Notes under the pieces: generated by a model
Database searches by the model: none
What the model was told of the DNA's origin: nothing
Seen by the model: only the letters and a program-made list of their open reading frames with translations
Position numbers and translations under genes: made by a program
Assembly: GCF_030931715.1 (NCBI RefSeq)
Contig: NZ_CP133261.1
Span: 2,148,643 to 2,212,642 of the forward strand
Length of the DNA: 64,000 nt
Source: Tissierella sp. MB52-C2
GTDB taxonomy: Bacteria > Bacillota > Clostridia > Tissierellales > Tissierellaceae
Reading direction: 5' to 3'
Shown here: piece by piece, positions 1 through 8,997 of the stretch
Layout of the letters: every line of letters begins with the position of its first letter
How positions within the stretch are numbered: position 1 is the first letter of the stretch

Positions 1-3
1 CTA

Positions 4-1287
4 TCAGTTAATAATATATTGACTATATTTCTCCCTATCGATTTGATTAATAGTTAATTCTAGTTTTGTTCCATCTTCAATATATTCCAAATTATCTATT
101 TGATAATTTTTACAGAAATAATTTACTATATTTTGATTATCATATGGTATCTTTAGGGTCACAGTTTTATATTGCTGAGGTAATGAATCCTCAACATTTT
201 TTAGTAGATTTTCTAGGTTTTCTCCAGATTTTGCTGAGATAAATATTTTTTCATCAATATATTTATGATCATAAAATAAATTGTGTATATCGACTTTATC
301 CATTTTATTAAATACAGTTATAATAGGCTTATCTAGTACCTCTAAATCTTTTAATATATTATAAGTAGTTTGAATTTGTATATCTAAATCTTTATTTGAA
401 GCATCTACAACATGAAGCAATAAGTCTGCATATTTTACTTCTTCTAAAGTACCCTTAAAAGCTTCTATTAATCTTGTAGGCAGCTTCGATACAAAACCTA
501 CCGTATCTGTCAGTAAAAATATTTGCCCATTTGGTAGCTTCCCACGTCTCAAAGATGTGTCCAATGTGGCAAATAACATATCCTTTACAAATACTTCCTT
601 AGACTCTGTGTATTCATCATTAAATTCTATTAACTTGTTTAATAAAGTTGACTTACCAGCATTAGTATAACCTACTAAGGCAACTATTGGAAGGTTTGAA
701 TCTTCTCTTTTTCTTCTTTTTATATCTCTGTTTTTCTCTACTTCTTTTAATTGCCTTTCTATATTATCAACTTCTCTTAATACATGTCTTCTATCTGTTT
801 CAAGCTTTTGCTCTCCTGGTCCCCTTGTTCCTATACCTCCCCCTTCCCTAGATAAATAATCTCTAAATCCAATTAGTCTAGGAAGTCTATATTTAAGTTG
901 AGCCAGCTTTACCTGCAGTTTTCCTTCTTTAGAATTTGCCCTATTGGCAAATATATCTAAGATTAAATTAGTTCTATCTACAATTTTTTTATCTATAATT
1001 TTTTCTAAATTCCTAAGTTGAGCCCCTGATAATTCATCATTAAAAACAACAGTTGTAATATCTAATTCCTCACAATAGTTTTTGATTTCTTCTGCTTTTC
1101 CCTTTCCTATAAAATAAGCAGGGTTTATACTTTCCTTTCTTTGAATCACTCTAGTGACTACTACACCACCTGCTGCCTTTACCAATTCTTCTAATTCATC
1201 TAATGATATTTCAATGTCTATTTCATCACGATCTAGTTCTACACCAATTATTAAAACTCTTTCCATGTTTGTTGTTTCTTGGTTCAA
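4..1287 (-). CDS. hflX: GTPase HflX
   Basis: HflX is a ribosome-associated GTPase that binds the 50S subunit and splits stalled or stress-damaged ribosomes. The N-terminal HflX domain ends in the signature GIGTRGPGEQKLE, followed by a basic coiled linker and the G domain with G1 GYTNAGKST, G3 DTVGF and G4 NKMD. Length is normal for the family. An in-frame GTG lies at 1302 with only a crowded ribosome site; the TTG at 1287 has GGGAG eight bases ahead and gives the N-terminus MNQETTNMERVLIIG, which fits the family better; an ATG at 1266 is a third choice. It is divergent in function from, and upstream of nothing on, the left edge, so its downstream partner is not visible. Confidence 0.95.
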   Translation of the reverse strand: MNQETTNMERVLIIGVELDRDEIDIEISLDELEELVKAAGGVVVTRVIQRKESINPAYFIGKGKAEEIKNYCEELDITTVVFNDELSGAQLRNLEKIIDKKIVDRTNLILDIFANRANSKEGKLQVKLAQLKYRLPRLIGFRDYLSREGGGIGTRGPGEQKLETDRRHVLREVDNIERQLKEVEKNRDIKRRKREDSNLPIVALVGYTNAGKSTLLNKLIEFNDEYTESKEVFVKDMLFATLDTSLRRGKLPNGQIFLLTDTVGFVSKLPTRLIEAFKGTLEEVKYADLLLHVVDASNKDLDIQIQTTYNILKDLEVLDKPIITVFNKMDKVDIHNLFYDHKYIDEKIFISAKSGENLENLLKNVEDSLPQQYKTVTLKIPYDNQNIVNYFCKNYQIDNLEYIEDGTKLELTINQIDREKYSQYIIN

Positions 1288-1356
1288 TTTATCAACTCCC
1301 ACTATTCCTTTGAAATATTTTCCTATCTAATATTATTATACCATTATTATAAAAAC

Positions 1357-2022
1357 TTATCTAATTATATCTATAGTATCTTCCTTCGGTACAGAAATAT
1401 ATTGTTCCGGCACCTCTCCTACTATGACAGTCTCTGCAATAGGTATATTGGTAGTTACCCTTAAGGTTTCTGAAGTCAATGGGATAATCATTCTTATATC
1501 TGTCATCACAATTAGATATATTCTATGACGGGTTTGATTTATTCCTGCCTCCTCAAATTCTGTAGAAAAGTCTACATTGACAGAGCCTTGGGGCTGTATT
1601 TCTAATTTTATGCTTGGGAGGCGTATCATTTGTCTATTAAAGGCGTTACCTAAGGGAACATCTACTTTATTTGCAGATAGTTTTCCCAGTTGTTCCTGAA
1701 CTTCCAATGCCACATCTGCAGCTATGGTATTCATCATCATCATATTTGCTTGAACTAATGTTGCCCTTCCATTGTTATCGTATTTTATAAGGATTAAATC
1801 ATCATAACTGATATTGTTTTTTAGTCTTGATTTTATTGTATCATTTATCGCCGTTGTAGTTACTGCCTTAGCTTTTATTTCCGACAGTGCTATTAAAGTG
1901 GGCTTAATATTATTATCTATATAAAAATACACATATATAGCAAATAAAATAATAATAACTATTGAAATTATAAGTTTCTTTTCTTTCCATCTATGTATTG
2001 TTCTGCCCATCATTTTTTTCAT
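1357..2022 (-). CDS. yunB: sporulation protein YunB
   Basis: YunB is a conserved spore-former protein needed for proper sporulation; its biochemical role is not established. The protein has a basic N-terminus, one membrane segment (roughly residues 16-36) and a soluble domain with the typical pattern IKLEIQPQGSVNVDFSTEF and a C-terminal part ending in VGEVPEQYI. The frame opens at a GTG at 2031, but an ATG at 2022 has GGGGTGAT seven bases upstream and is the better start. It stands alone between hflX and the divergently transcribed PBP gene. Expression by a mother-cell sigma factor is known in Bacillus; I did not find a convincing sigma-E box here. Confidence 0.85.
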   Translation of the reverse strand: MKKMMGRTIHRWKEKKLIISIVIIILFAIYVYFYIDNNIKPTLIALSEIKAKAVTTTAINDTIKSRLKNNISYDDLILIKYDNNGRATLVQANMMMMNTIAADVALEVQEQLGKLSANKVDVPLGNAFNRQMIRLPSIKLEIQPQGSVNVDFSTEFEEAGINQTRHRIYLIVMTDIRMIIPLTSETLRVTTNIPIAETVIVGEVPEQYISVPKEDTIDIIR

Positions 2023-2114
2023 TTTAATCACCCCTTATAATAATATATGATACGAATTAATATTATTGTTACTTTCGTCACCATATTGTAATAATTATTT
2101 AAGGTCTAGAAATA

Positions 2115-2143
2115 TTAACATTATCATATTTCTATGGTATAAT
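2115..2143 (+). promoter_or_regulatory. sigma-A promoter of the PBP gene
   Basis: TTAACA at 2115-2120 and a perfect TATAAT at 2138-2143 are separated by 17 bases. The start codon follows 40 bases downstream, with AAGGAGGT at 2170-2177 as ribosome binding site. Confidence 0.75.
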
Positions 2144-2183
2144 TAATTAGTTCAAGCCTTTTCTTAACTAAGGAGGTAATTTA

Positions 2184-5099
2184 ATGGATAGTAATAACGA
2201 TAATCAAAAGAAGAAGCCATCAACTAAGAAAACTATTTTTAAATCTTTAAAGATATTTCTAATTGTAATTCTAACTTTATCAGTTGTAGCTGGTGGTGCT
2301 GTAGTGGGTGTAGTGCTTTCTATTTTAAAGGATGCACCAGATATAGATCCTACAAAAATCAATGCATCTTTAGATCTTACTTCAACCATATATGATTCTT
2401 CTGGCAATCTTATAGAAAAAATTCAAGCACCAGAGTTTAGAACTATAGTAAAAATAAACCAAATGCCTGAATATCTTAAAGACGCATTTATCTCAATAGA
2501 AGATGAAAGATTTATAAAACATATTGGTGTAGACCCTAAGGGTATAATTTCTGCTGTCATGGATAATTTAAAGGCTGGCTCAACTGTAAGAGGTGCTAGT
2601 ACTATTACTCAGCAATTAGCTAGAAACGTTTACTTGACTTTAGAAAAATCTTGGGACAGAAAAATTAAAGAGGCTTATCTTGCTCTACAAATTGAAAAGG
2701 TTTTAACAAAAGATCAAATACTTGAAGCATATTTAAATAGAGTAAATTTAGGTCAAGGTGCTTATGGGGTTCAAGAAGCTTCACAAACATATTTCTCTAA
2801 AAATATAGAAGACCTTACTCTTGCAGAATCTGCTTTATTTGCAGGTATTGTAAAATCTCCAACTAGGTATGCTCCTTATCACACCATAAGACCTGAAAAC
2901 TTTGATCCAAATAAACATCACGAAGTTGGAAGAGTTGAAATATTAGGAGAAAAGTATATAACAGTTTATAATGAAGAGGCAGTGAAAAGACAAAAGATTA
3001 TACTTAAAAAAATGTTGGAATTAGAAAAAATTAGTGAATCTGAATATCAAAGTGCTTTAAATGAGAATATTAAAGAAAATTTGAAACCTGGACAAAAGAA
3101 AATAGAAGGTATTTCTTCTTATTTTACAGACTATGTAAAAACACAAACTGTAAACGCACTTATGGAAAGATTCGGATACACTAAGGAACAAGCTCAAGAT
3201 CAACTATTTACAGGTGGATTAAAAATTTATGCTACTATAGATGTAAAACTTCAAAGAGAACTTGAAAATATTTATAATAATTTTACTGAAATCTTAGTAG
3301 GAAATCCTAGTAAAGTCAAGGGACCTATATTAGTAGACTGGAAGCTAAATAAAGCAAAAGATGTTATTAATGATAAAGGAAGTATTATATTTTATCAACG
3401 AAATAACTTGGTCAATGAAGTATTTGAATTGATATTAGAAAAGGGAACTTATGAACTAAGGGATAATGATTTATATATTAAAAACAAGAAGCTTACTCCT
3501 TATCCAAAACATATAGATGTGGCGGATTACTATACTATAGATGATAGAAAAAATTTAGTAACTCATACCGTTGGATCTATAGTCATACCTGAAGATCAAT
3601 TCAGCGTATCAGATAGTAAGGAAATAAGAATAGGTCAAACTTATTTAAATGATAATAAGGATTTCTATAGAATTGATGATAATGGAAATCTATTAATCAA
3701 TGAAAAATATTTTTATATATCTAAAGATGGTATTGTTCAACCTCAAGCAGCTACTGTTCTACTTGATTATAGAACAGGTCAGATTAAGGCTCTTGTTGGA
3801 GGCAGAGATATCGAAGGTACTAGTATACTAAATAGAGCTACTGCATCTCAAAGGCAACCTGGTTCTGCTATGAAACCAATAGCCGCTTATTTACCAGCAT
3901 TGGATAATGGTTATACAGCTGCATCTCCTATAGATGATATTCCTTTTTATGCTAATGGAAAATTATGGCCTAGAAACTGGAATCGAGTATATAAAGGTAT
4001 TAATACTTTAAGATATTCTGTAGAGCAATCAGTAAACGTAAGCTCTGTTAAAACTGTGGAATCTATTGGAATTAAAACTTCCATGTCCTATTTAGAAAAG
4101 CTAGGTATTATAAGTAAAACTAAGCCAGAAAATGATAGCTTCGTTACATCTCAAGAAAGTGGAACTAGTGATGAGAACTTATCTGCCTTAGGATTAGGTG
4201 GTATGACTAAGGGTGTAACTCCTCTAGAACTTACTGCAGCCTATGGAGCCATAGCAAATGATGGTGTTTATATAGAACCTATAGCCTTCACTAAAATAGA
4301 AGATAAAAACGGAAATATACTAATTGACAATACACCAAAGGAAACTGTAGTTGTTTCTCCTCAAATTGCATATATAATGGGAGATATACTAAGAACAACT
4401 GTATCTAATGGTATAGCTAGAAGAGCAAAATTATCTAATATGGCTGTAGCTGGTAAAACAGGTACAACAACAGATCAAGCTGATATTTGGTTTGTTGGAT
4501 ATACTCCCTACTATGTTTCAGCTACATGGATAGGAAATGATTCTCCTAAAATTACTCTTACACAAAGCAGTCGTACTGCTACACAATTATGGCAGCATAT
4601 AATGACAAAAATGCACGAAGGTTTAGAAGGTAAAACTTCTTTTAATAAGCCTAATAATATAGTTAGTGTCAATGTATGTACAATATCTGGAAAACTTCCT
4701 ACAGAACTTTGTGCTCGTGATCCAAGAGGCAGTACTGTGAGAAGTGAAATCTTTGCAAAAGGCACTGAGCCTACTGAGTACTGTGATGTTCACGTGGAAT
4801 TAACTATAGATAGTGCTACTGGAAAGATTGCCAATCCGTATTGTCCAGAGGAAAATCTAGTTACTAAAGTATTTATTGAACGTACACCACCATATTCTCC
4901 AGCACAACATAACGGAATAGTTCCATCTGATTACCAATATACTGCACCAACAGCAATTTGTGATGAACATGATTTAAATAGTGCAATAGAGACTCCTGAG
5001 GAGGATGATGATGGTATCCTCCCACCATTCCCTGGTTGGGGAGACGATAATGACCAAGATGGTGAGGATTATTATGAAGAGGATGAAAACGAAAACTAA
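2184..5099 (+). CDS. class A penicillin-binding protein (PBP1A family)
   Basis: A bifunctional peptidoglycan polymerase: the N-terminal glycosyltransferase extends glycan strands from lipid II and the C-terminal transpeptidase crosslinks them, outside the membrane. After a lysine-rich cytoplasmic tail there is one membrane anchor (about residues 22-47), then the GT51 domain (EDERFIKHIGVD, STITQQLARNVYL, LNRVNLGQGAYG) and the transpeptidase with SAMK (serine near 561), SVN and KTGTT (lysine near 758). An unusually long linker sits between the two domains, and the C-terminus carries paired-cysteine PASTA-like/fibronectin-like segments and a very acidic tail rich in D and E. 971 residues is on the long side for clostridial PBP1A. 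It is transcribed alone, from the promoter at 2115-2143 to the hairpin at 5092-5117. Confidence 0.95.
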   Translation: MDSNNDNQKKKPSTKKTIFKSLKIFLIVILTLSVVAGGAVVGVVLSILKDAPDIDPTKINASLDLTSTIYDSSGNLIEKIQAPEFRTIVKINQMPEYLKDAFISIEDERFIKHIGVDPKGIISAVMDNLKAGSTVRGASTITQQLARNVYLTLEKSWDRKIKEAYLALQIEKVLTKDQILEAYLNRVNLGQGAYGVQEASQTYFSKNIEDLTLAESALFAGIVKSPTRYAPYHTIRPENFDPNKHHEVGRVEILGEKYITVYNEEAVKRQKIILKKMLELEKISESEYQSALNENIKENLKPGQKKIEGISSYFTDYVKTQTVNALMERFGYTKEQAQDQLFTGGLKIYATIDVKLQRELENIYNNFTEILVGNPSKVKGPILVDWKLNKAKDVINDKGSIIFYQRNNLVNEVFELILEKGTYELRDNDLYIKNKKLTPYPKHIDVADYYTIDDRKNLVTHTVGSIVIPEDQFSVSDSKEIRIGQTYLNDNKDFYRIDDNGNLLINEKYFYISKDGIVQPQAATVLLDYRTGQIKALVGGRDIEGTSILNRATASQRQPGSAMKPIAAYLPALDNGYTAASPIDDIPFYANGKLWPRNWNRVYKGINTLRYSVEQSVNVSSVKTVESIGIKTSMSYLEKLGIISKTKPENDSFVTSQESGTSDENLSALGLGGMTKGVTPLELTAAYGAIANDGVYIEPIAFTKIEDKNGNILIDNTPKETVVVSPQIAYIMGDILRTTVSNGIARRAKLSNMAVAGKTGTTTDQADIWFVGYTPYYVSATWIGNDSPKITLTQSSRTATQLWQHIMTKMHEGLEGKTSFNKPNNIVSVNVCTISGKLPTELCARDPRGSTVRSEIFAKGTEPTEYCDVHVELTIDSATGKIANPYCPEENLVTKVFIERTPPYSPAQHNGIVPSDYQYTAPTAICDEHDLNSAIETPEEDDDGILPPFPGWGDDNDQDGEDYYEEDENEN

Positions 5100-5117
5100 G
5101 GATTAATCCTTAGTTTT
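5092..5117. terminator. bidirectional terminator between PBP gene and spoVAE
   Basis: A perfect 26-base palindrome (core CTAAGGATTAATCCTTAG flanked by A-run and T-run) overlaps the PBP stop codon. A and T tracts on both sides let it serve the plus-strand PBP gene and the minus-strand spoVA operon. Confidence 0.85.
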
Positions 5118-5466
5118 TCGTTTTTGGTTTGGATACTAATGCCATTATATAGCCAAAAAGTATGGCGGCAGCTATTCCACCTGCTGCTGCAGTTACTCCT
5201 CCTGTAAAAGCACCTATTATTCCACTTTTCTTTACACCTTCTATTGCTCCTTCTGCTAAAGCATTTCCAAATCCGACTATGGGAACAGTAGCTCCTGCTC
5301 CAGCAAACTTAACAATAGGTTCATATAGTCCCAAACCACCTAATATAACTCCTGCCGTTACAAATGATACCAATATATGTGCTGGAGTTAATTTTGTATT
5401 ATCTAATATAATCTGCCCTACCACACATATTAGACCACCTACTATAAACGCTTTAATATATTCCAT
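5110..5466 (-). CDS. spoVAE: stage V sporulation protein AE (SpoVAEb type)
   Basis: A small integral membrane protein of the SpoVA complex, which moves dipicolinic acid into the forespore and releases it at germination. The 118 residues are almost entirely hydrophobic, with four predicted membrane segments and glycine-rich motifs (GAGATVPIVGFGNALAEGA) shared with SpoVAC, its paralogue in the same operon. Start ATG is preceded by TTAGGAGTGAT. It is the last gene of the operon, 10 bases after spoVAD. Confidence 0.92.
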   Translation of the reverse strand: MEYIKAFIVGGLICVVGQIILDNTKLTPAHILVSFVTAGVILGGLGLYEPIVKFAGAGATVPIVGFGNALAEGAIEGVKKSGIIGAFTGGVTAAAGGIAAAILFGYIMALVSKPKTKN

Positions 5467-5476
5467 TTAATCACTC

Positions 5477-6493
5477 CTAATTCTTATTTACATCTATAGT
5501 AATTGCATGAGCTATTCCTGGGATAGATTCACCCTGTTGATTTATAGTGGTAGAATGAAGAGCTCCAGTTGCCATCATAAGTACTCTATTGAATTTTCCC
5601 TTCATTATTTCCTTATATATATATCCATTTAATACAACAGCTGCACATCCACATCCAGATCCTCCTGCATGAGTATCTTGCTGGTTATCAAAGATTTCTA
5701 CACCACAATCTGTATATATATCTGTTAGATCATATCCCTCTTTTTTCATTAATTCTAAAACTATGGCCTTTCCCACTTTTCCTAAGTCTCCAGATATTAT
5801 TAAATCATAATCCTTTGGAGAATAGCCTGTATCTTTAAAATGGGTAATCAAAGTATCTATGGCAGCAGGTGCCATGGCTGCTCCCATATTGTCTGCTTCT
5901 TTTATACCCATATCTACAATTTTTCCTGTAGTTGCATAAGTTATATAGGGTCCATTACCATTTGCTGATAGTACTGTTGCACCTGAACCAGTAACTGTCC
6001 ACTGGGCAGAGAATTTTCTTTGATTACCATATTCCAATGGAAATCTAAATTGCCTTTCTGCAGAACTAAAATGACTAGATGTAGCACATACTAAATTATC
6101 TGCAAAACCACCATCTATTAGCATTGCCCCAAGAGATAAGGACTCTGTCATAGTGGAGCAAGCTCCAAATAAGCCGTAATAAGGTATTTGTAACGTCCTT
6201 GCAGAATATGTTGATGATATTATTTGATTTAATAAATCTCCAGCTAATAAATAATCCATATCTTGATTTGTTAATTTCCCATTTGAAATAGCCGCTTTTA
6301 TAGCTTCTTCTTGTATTTTTGCCTCAGATTTTTCAAATGATTCTTGCCCCCACATATCATCCTCTAAAATCATGTCAAAATAATCTTTAAGGGGTCCATC
6401 ACCTTCTTTTGGTCCTACTATTGTATAGGTACTTATTATTGAAGGTGGATTTTGAAACTTTACTGTCTGTAAACCAAGTTTTTTTATTGCCAT
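5477..6493 (-). CDS. spoVAD: stage V sporulation protein AD
   Basis: The soluble subunit of the SpoVA complex; in Bacillus it binds dipicolinic acid directly. It has a thiolase/ketoacyl-synthase fold, visible as FGACSTMTESL around the position of the thiolase cysteine, TGSGATVL and the C-terminal HAGGSGCGCAAVVLNGYI. 338 residues matches the family. It lies between spoVAC (gap of 3 bases) and spoVAE, which is the usual C-D-E order of this core unit. Confidence 0.95.
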   Translation of the reverse strand: MAIKKLGLQTVKFQNPPSIISTYTIVGPKEGDGPLKDYFDMILEDDMWGQESFEKSEAKIQEEAIKAAISNGKLTNQDMDYLLAGDLLNQIISSTYSARTLQIPYYGLFGACSTMTESLSLGAMLIDGGFADNLVCATSSHFSSAERQFRFPLEYGNQRKFSAQWTVTGSGATVLSANGNGPYITYATTGKIVDMGIKEADNMGAAMAPAAIDTLITHFKDTGYSPKDYDLIISGDLGKVGKAIVLELMKKEGYDLTDIYTDCGVEIFDNQQDTHAGGSGCGCAAVVLNGYIYKEIMKGKFNRVLMMATGALHSTTINQQGESIPGIAHAITIDVNKN

Positions 6494-6496
6494 GAA

Positions 6497-6946
6497 TTAT
6501 CTTCCCTTCGTAAATAATAAATGCAGTATTCCAACAACTATAGAACTTCCTATTCCATAGACTAGTACTGGTCCTGCTATTGTAAACATCTTTGCTGCTA
6601 CACCAAATATTAACCCTTCTGTTTTAAACTCCATAGCAGGAGATACCATTGCGTTAGAAAATCCTGTAATAGGAACTGCCGCTCCTGCTCCTCCAACTTT
6701 TCCAATCTTATCATAGACTCCAAGACCTGTTAAAAATGCCCCTATGAAAACCATTATAACGGCTGTTCCCGATGCAACAGATTTTTCATCTAATCCATTT
6801 TTAGTTAACCATGCTCGCACCATCTGTCCTACGGTACAAATTGCTCCACCTACTAAAAATGCTAATATTATATTTTTGAAATAGGTTGGTTTCGGAATTT
6901 TTCTTTCTGCATAATTTTGATAATCTTTTTTATTCATATTTTCCAT
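6497..6946 (-). CDS. spoVAC: stage V sporulation protein AC
   Basis: A membrane protein that in Bacillus behaves as a mechanosensitive channel for dipicolinic acid. The first 25 residues are polar, followed by about four membrane segments; the motif GGAGAAVPITGFSNAM is the SpoVAC/SpoVAE family signature. Start ATG follows GGAGATGAT. 149 residues is normal. Confidence 0.93.
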   Translation of the reverse strand: MENMNKKDYQNYAERKIPKPTYFKNIILAFLVGGAICTVGQMVRAWLTKNGLDEKSVASGTAVIMVFIGAFLTGLGVYDKIGKVGGAGAAVPITGFSNAMVSPAMEFKTEGLIFGVAAKMFTIAGPVLVYGIGSSIVVGILHLLFTKGR

Positions 6947-6958
6947 TTAAATCATCTC

Positions 6959-7375
6959 CTATTTAAGAAATAACCAAAATATTAAGGCTCCTGCTACCTT
7001 TCCACCTAATAAGGCCCATACTGTATATTTCAAACTATCTTTTATTTTGATTTTTTTAGATAATACTGGAATTACATTTAGCACTTCTGCTAGAGAAGAG
7101 GATAATAATCCAACGAAAATTCCATATATAAGCCCAATTGGTGCAACCGCAAATTTAGGTAATTTTAAGCTTAAATCTGAAAAATAGACTATTACAGAGC
7201 AAATAAATGAAACTATAATTGTGCCTTGATAGAGTTTAATTCGATTCCATGTCTCTGTAATTTGGACTAATCTAGGTACAATCTTCAGTATAGTAAGAAA
7301 AGCTGTTATTGCACCACCAACTGTTACACCACCACCAAAGGCAATTAATACTAAGGCTAATAATCTAAAAAACAT
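6959..7375 (-). CDS. spoVAB: stage V sporulation protein AB
   Basis: A short polytopic membrane protein (138 residues, four hydrophobic segments, opening FGGGVTVGGAITAFLTIL) typical of SpoVAB. Its role in dipicolinic acid transport is unresolved in the family, but it is carried together with spoVAA in spore formers. Start ATG is preceded by AGAGGTG. It sits 15 bases after spoVAA and 12 before spoVAC. Confidence 0.88.
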   Translation of the reverse strand: MFFRLLALVLIAFGGGVTVGGAITAFLTILKIVPRLVQITETWNRIKLYQGTIIVSFICSVIVYFSDLSLKLPKFAVAPIGLIYGIFVGLLSSSLAEVLNVIPVLSKKIKIKDSLKYTVWALLGGKVAGALIFWLFLK

Positions 7376-7390
7376 ATTACACCTCTTTTG

Positions 7391-8011
7391 CTAACTCTTT
7401 TTTTTCTTTACATTGTTTAATATATCTTTTTCTAAATCTTCATCATATAATAATAATTCAATCTCCATAGGCCCAGGCTCTTGCTGCCTTCTTTTACTAG
7501 AGCTGAGAACTCTAGAAAAAAATGTAATTACTCCAATTCCAATGCCAAAACAATAGGGAATTACCATTAGTAAAGGATTTTTCTTCTTTTCTCCAGTAAA
7601 AGTATAATATAATTCTTCCATGGACTTTCTAGTATTTACGTCTTCATGGAAGTTAATTATGGCTAGGCTGGCTCCAAAAAATAAAACAATACATACTGCA
7701 GCTACTTTAATAAATTCCCAAAAAGGCCTTTCTTTCCCCCTAGATTTATACTCTATTAAAGTCTCTACTTCACCTAATAAATCTAAATCAATATTGGGAT
7801 ATTTACTTAACACCTTTTCTACTACATCTTTAGCAGTTATGTAATCCCAATCCTCTTCCACGTTCTTTTTCTTTAATCTAAGAATTTCAATATCTTTTTT
7901 TATACTTTCATTTTCACTATATACTTCTGCTATATCTTCTACTAATAAATCTTTCTCTGGATCTATAGTTGCTTTTTTACTAATAATTATATATACTTTT
8001 TCTTTATCCAC
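7391..8011 (-). CDS. spoVAA: stage V sporulation protein AA
   Basis: First classical gene of the spoVA operon. The N-terminal half is a soluble, charged domain (begins near MDKEKVYIIISKKATI); the C-terminal half has two membrane segments (about 115-135 and 150-170). The frame can open at a GTG at 8020, but the GTG at 8011 has AGGTG six bases upstream and is preferred. Both starts lie inside the end of the preceding 54-codon frame (8004-8168), so translation of the two is probably coupled. Confidence 0.88.
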   Translation of the reverse strand: MDKEKVYIIISKKATIDPEKDLLVEDIAEVYSENESIKKDIEILRLKKKNVEEDWDYITAKDVVEKVLSKYPNIDLDLLGEVETLIEYKSRGKERPFWEFIKVAAVCIVLFFGASLAIINFHEDVNTRKSMEELYYTFTGEKKKNPLLMVIPYCFGIGIGVITFFSRVLSSSKRRQQEPGPMEIELLLYDEDLEKDILNNVKKKKS

Positions 8012-8168
8012 TTGATTCACCTGACTCTATTATATTTAGTACAAAATTAGCCCTCTTAGGAGCTTCTTTATTAGTGGTTTGTTCTTTATACACAATAATT
8101 CCCCCTATAACTACTAATACTAGTATCAATAATGTAATAAACTTTTTATAGGTAAATTTGTATGTCAT
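8004..8168 (-). CDS. small single-pass membrane peptide ahead of spoVAA (54 aa)
   Basis: A 54-codon frame that starts at an ATG with GGGGTGAT as ribosome binding site. It encodes a lysine-rich N-terminus (MTYKFTYKKF), one hydrophobic stretch of about 17 residues (ITLLILVLVVIGGIIVY) and a polar tail ending in ESGESSG. It overlaps the spoVAA start by about 8-17 bases, which suggests translational coupling. I do not recognise the family. Position behind the sigma-F/G-like promoter at 8190-8218 makes it the first gene of the spoVA transcript, so a forespore membrane peptide linked to SpoVA is a reasonable inference, no more. Confidence 0.7.
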   Translation of the reverse strand: MTYKFTYKKFITLLILVLVVIGGIIVYKEQTTNKEAPKRANFVLNIIESGESSG

Positions 8169-8189
8169 GTAATCACCCCATTCTAAAAT

Positions 8190-8218
8190 TATTATTCGCT
8201 ATATTTAAAATTTCATAC
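8190..8218 (-). promoter_or_regulatory. candidate sigma-F/sigma-G promoter of the spoVA operon
   Basis: On the minus strand GTATG (8214-8218) is followed after 17 bases by AATAATA (8190-8196). This fits the sigma-G pattern GHATR-N17-CATnnTA except for the first C, and also fits sigma-F GYATA-N15/16-GGnnAnAnTR with one change. In Bacillus spoVA is under sigma-G. It lies just downstream of the sigF terminator, so spoVA is an independent unit. Confidence 0.6.
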
Positions 8219-8243
8219 AAAAAAAGGCATATATTATGCCTTT
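8219..8243 (-). terminator. terminator of the spoIIA operon
   Basis: The sigF stop codon lies inside the hairpin AAAGGCATAATATATGCCTTT, followed on the minus strand by a run of T. It separates spoIIAA-AB-sigF from the spoVA genes. Confidence 0.75.
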
Positions 8244-8992
8244 GCTAAATTTTTCCTCATTTCTTCTATTATTTTTTTCTCTATTCTTGAAACCTGTACT
8301 TGAGATATACCTAATTGATTTGCCACTTCTGTCTGAGTTTGATCTCTAAAATATCTTAAAATAATTACTTGTCTATCTCTAGGTTTTAATTTTTCTAACA
8401 TTTCTTTTAACACTATATTATCTACAATATCTCTGCTTTCTTCTGGTTCATTGCTGATCTTATCTATTAGATATAATGGAGAGCCATCATTTTGATGTAC
8501 AACATCATAAAGATAATCCGGATGATATGAGGATTCTAAAGCCATTACTATGTCTTCCTTAGGAATTTGAATTTCATCAGAAATTTCTTGGATAGTAGGC
8601 TCTCTTCCTAATTCCATAAGTAGTCTTTCTTCTGCACCCTTAGCTTTTGCTGCTGTTTGCTTTAAAGACCTACTTACCTTTACCAATCCATCATCTCTTA
8701 AAAATCTTTTTATTTCTCCCATTATCATTGGAACTGCATAGGTGGAAAACCTAACATCAAAAGAAGTGTCAAATTTATCAATAGCTTTTAATAATCCAAT
8801 ACTTCCTATTTGAAACAAATCGTCTACATCATATCCTCTATTCATAAAACCTCTTAATACAGATCTAATCAGACCTAAATTATGAGATACTAATATATCC
8901 TTAGCCTCCATACTGCCTTCTTGAGCCTCTTTAATAAGCTCCATAGTTTCTTCATGGGATAATAAAGCCTTAGTTTCACCACTAATGTTCAT
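8234..8992 (-). CDS. sigF: forespore sigma factor SigF
   Basis: RNA polymerase sigma-F, the first forespore-specific sigma factor. It shows region 2 (DLFQIGSIGLLKAIDKFD, FSTYAVPMIMGEIKRFLRDD) and region 4 with the helix-turn-helix near the end (TQTEVANQLGISQVQVSRIEKK). Length (252) and the position directly after spoIIAB identify it as sigma-F rather than sigma-G, which is close in sequence but located elsewhere. Start ATG has AAGGAG nine bases ahead. Activity is held by SpoIIAB and released by SpoIIAA. Confidence 0.96.
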   Translation of the reverse strand: MNISGETKALLSHEETMELIKEAQEGSMEAKDILVSHNLGLIRSVLRGFMNRGYDVDDLFQIGSIGLLKAIDKFDTSFDVRFSTYAVPMIMGEIKRFLRDDGLVKVSRSLKQTAAKAKGAEERLLMELGREPTIQEISDEIQIPKEDIVMALESSYHPDYLYDVVHQNDGSPLYLIDKISNEPEESRDIVDNIVLKEMLEKLKPRDRQVIILRYFRDQTQTEVANQLGISQVQVSRIEKKIIEEMRKNLAKA

Positions 8993-8997
8993 AATAT

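Noticed and set aside
5162-5470. Plus-strand open frame of 102 codons opposite spoVAE
   Set aside because: It is the antisense of a well-supported membrane protein; the proline/alanine-rich product is a mirror of hydrophobic codons and there is no ribosome site.
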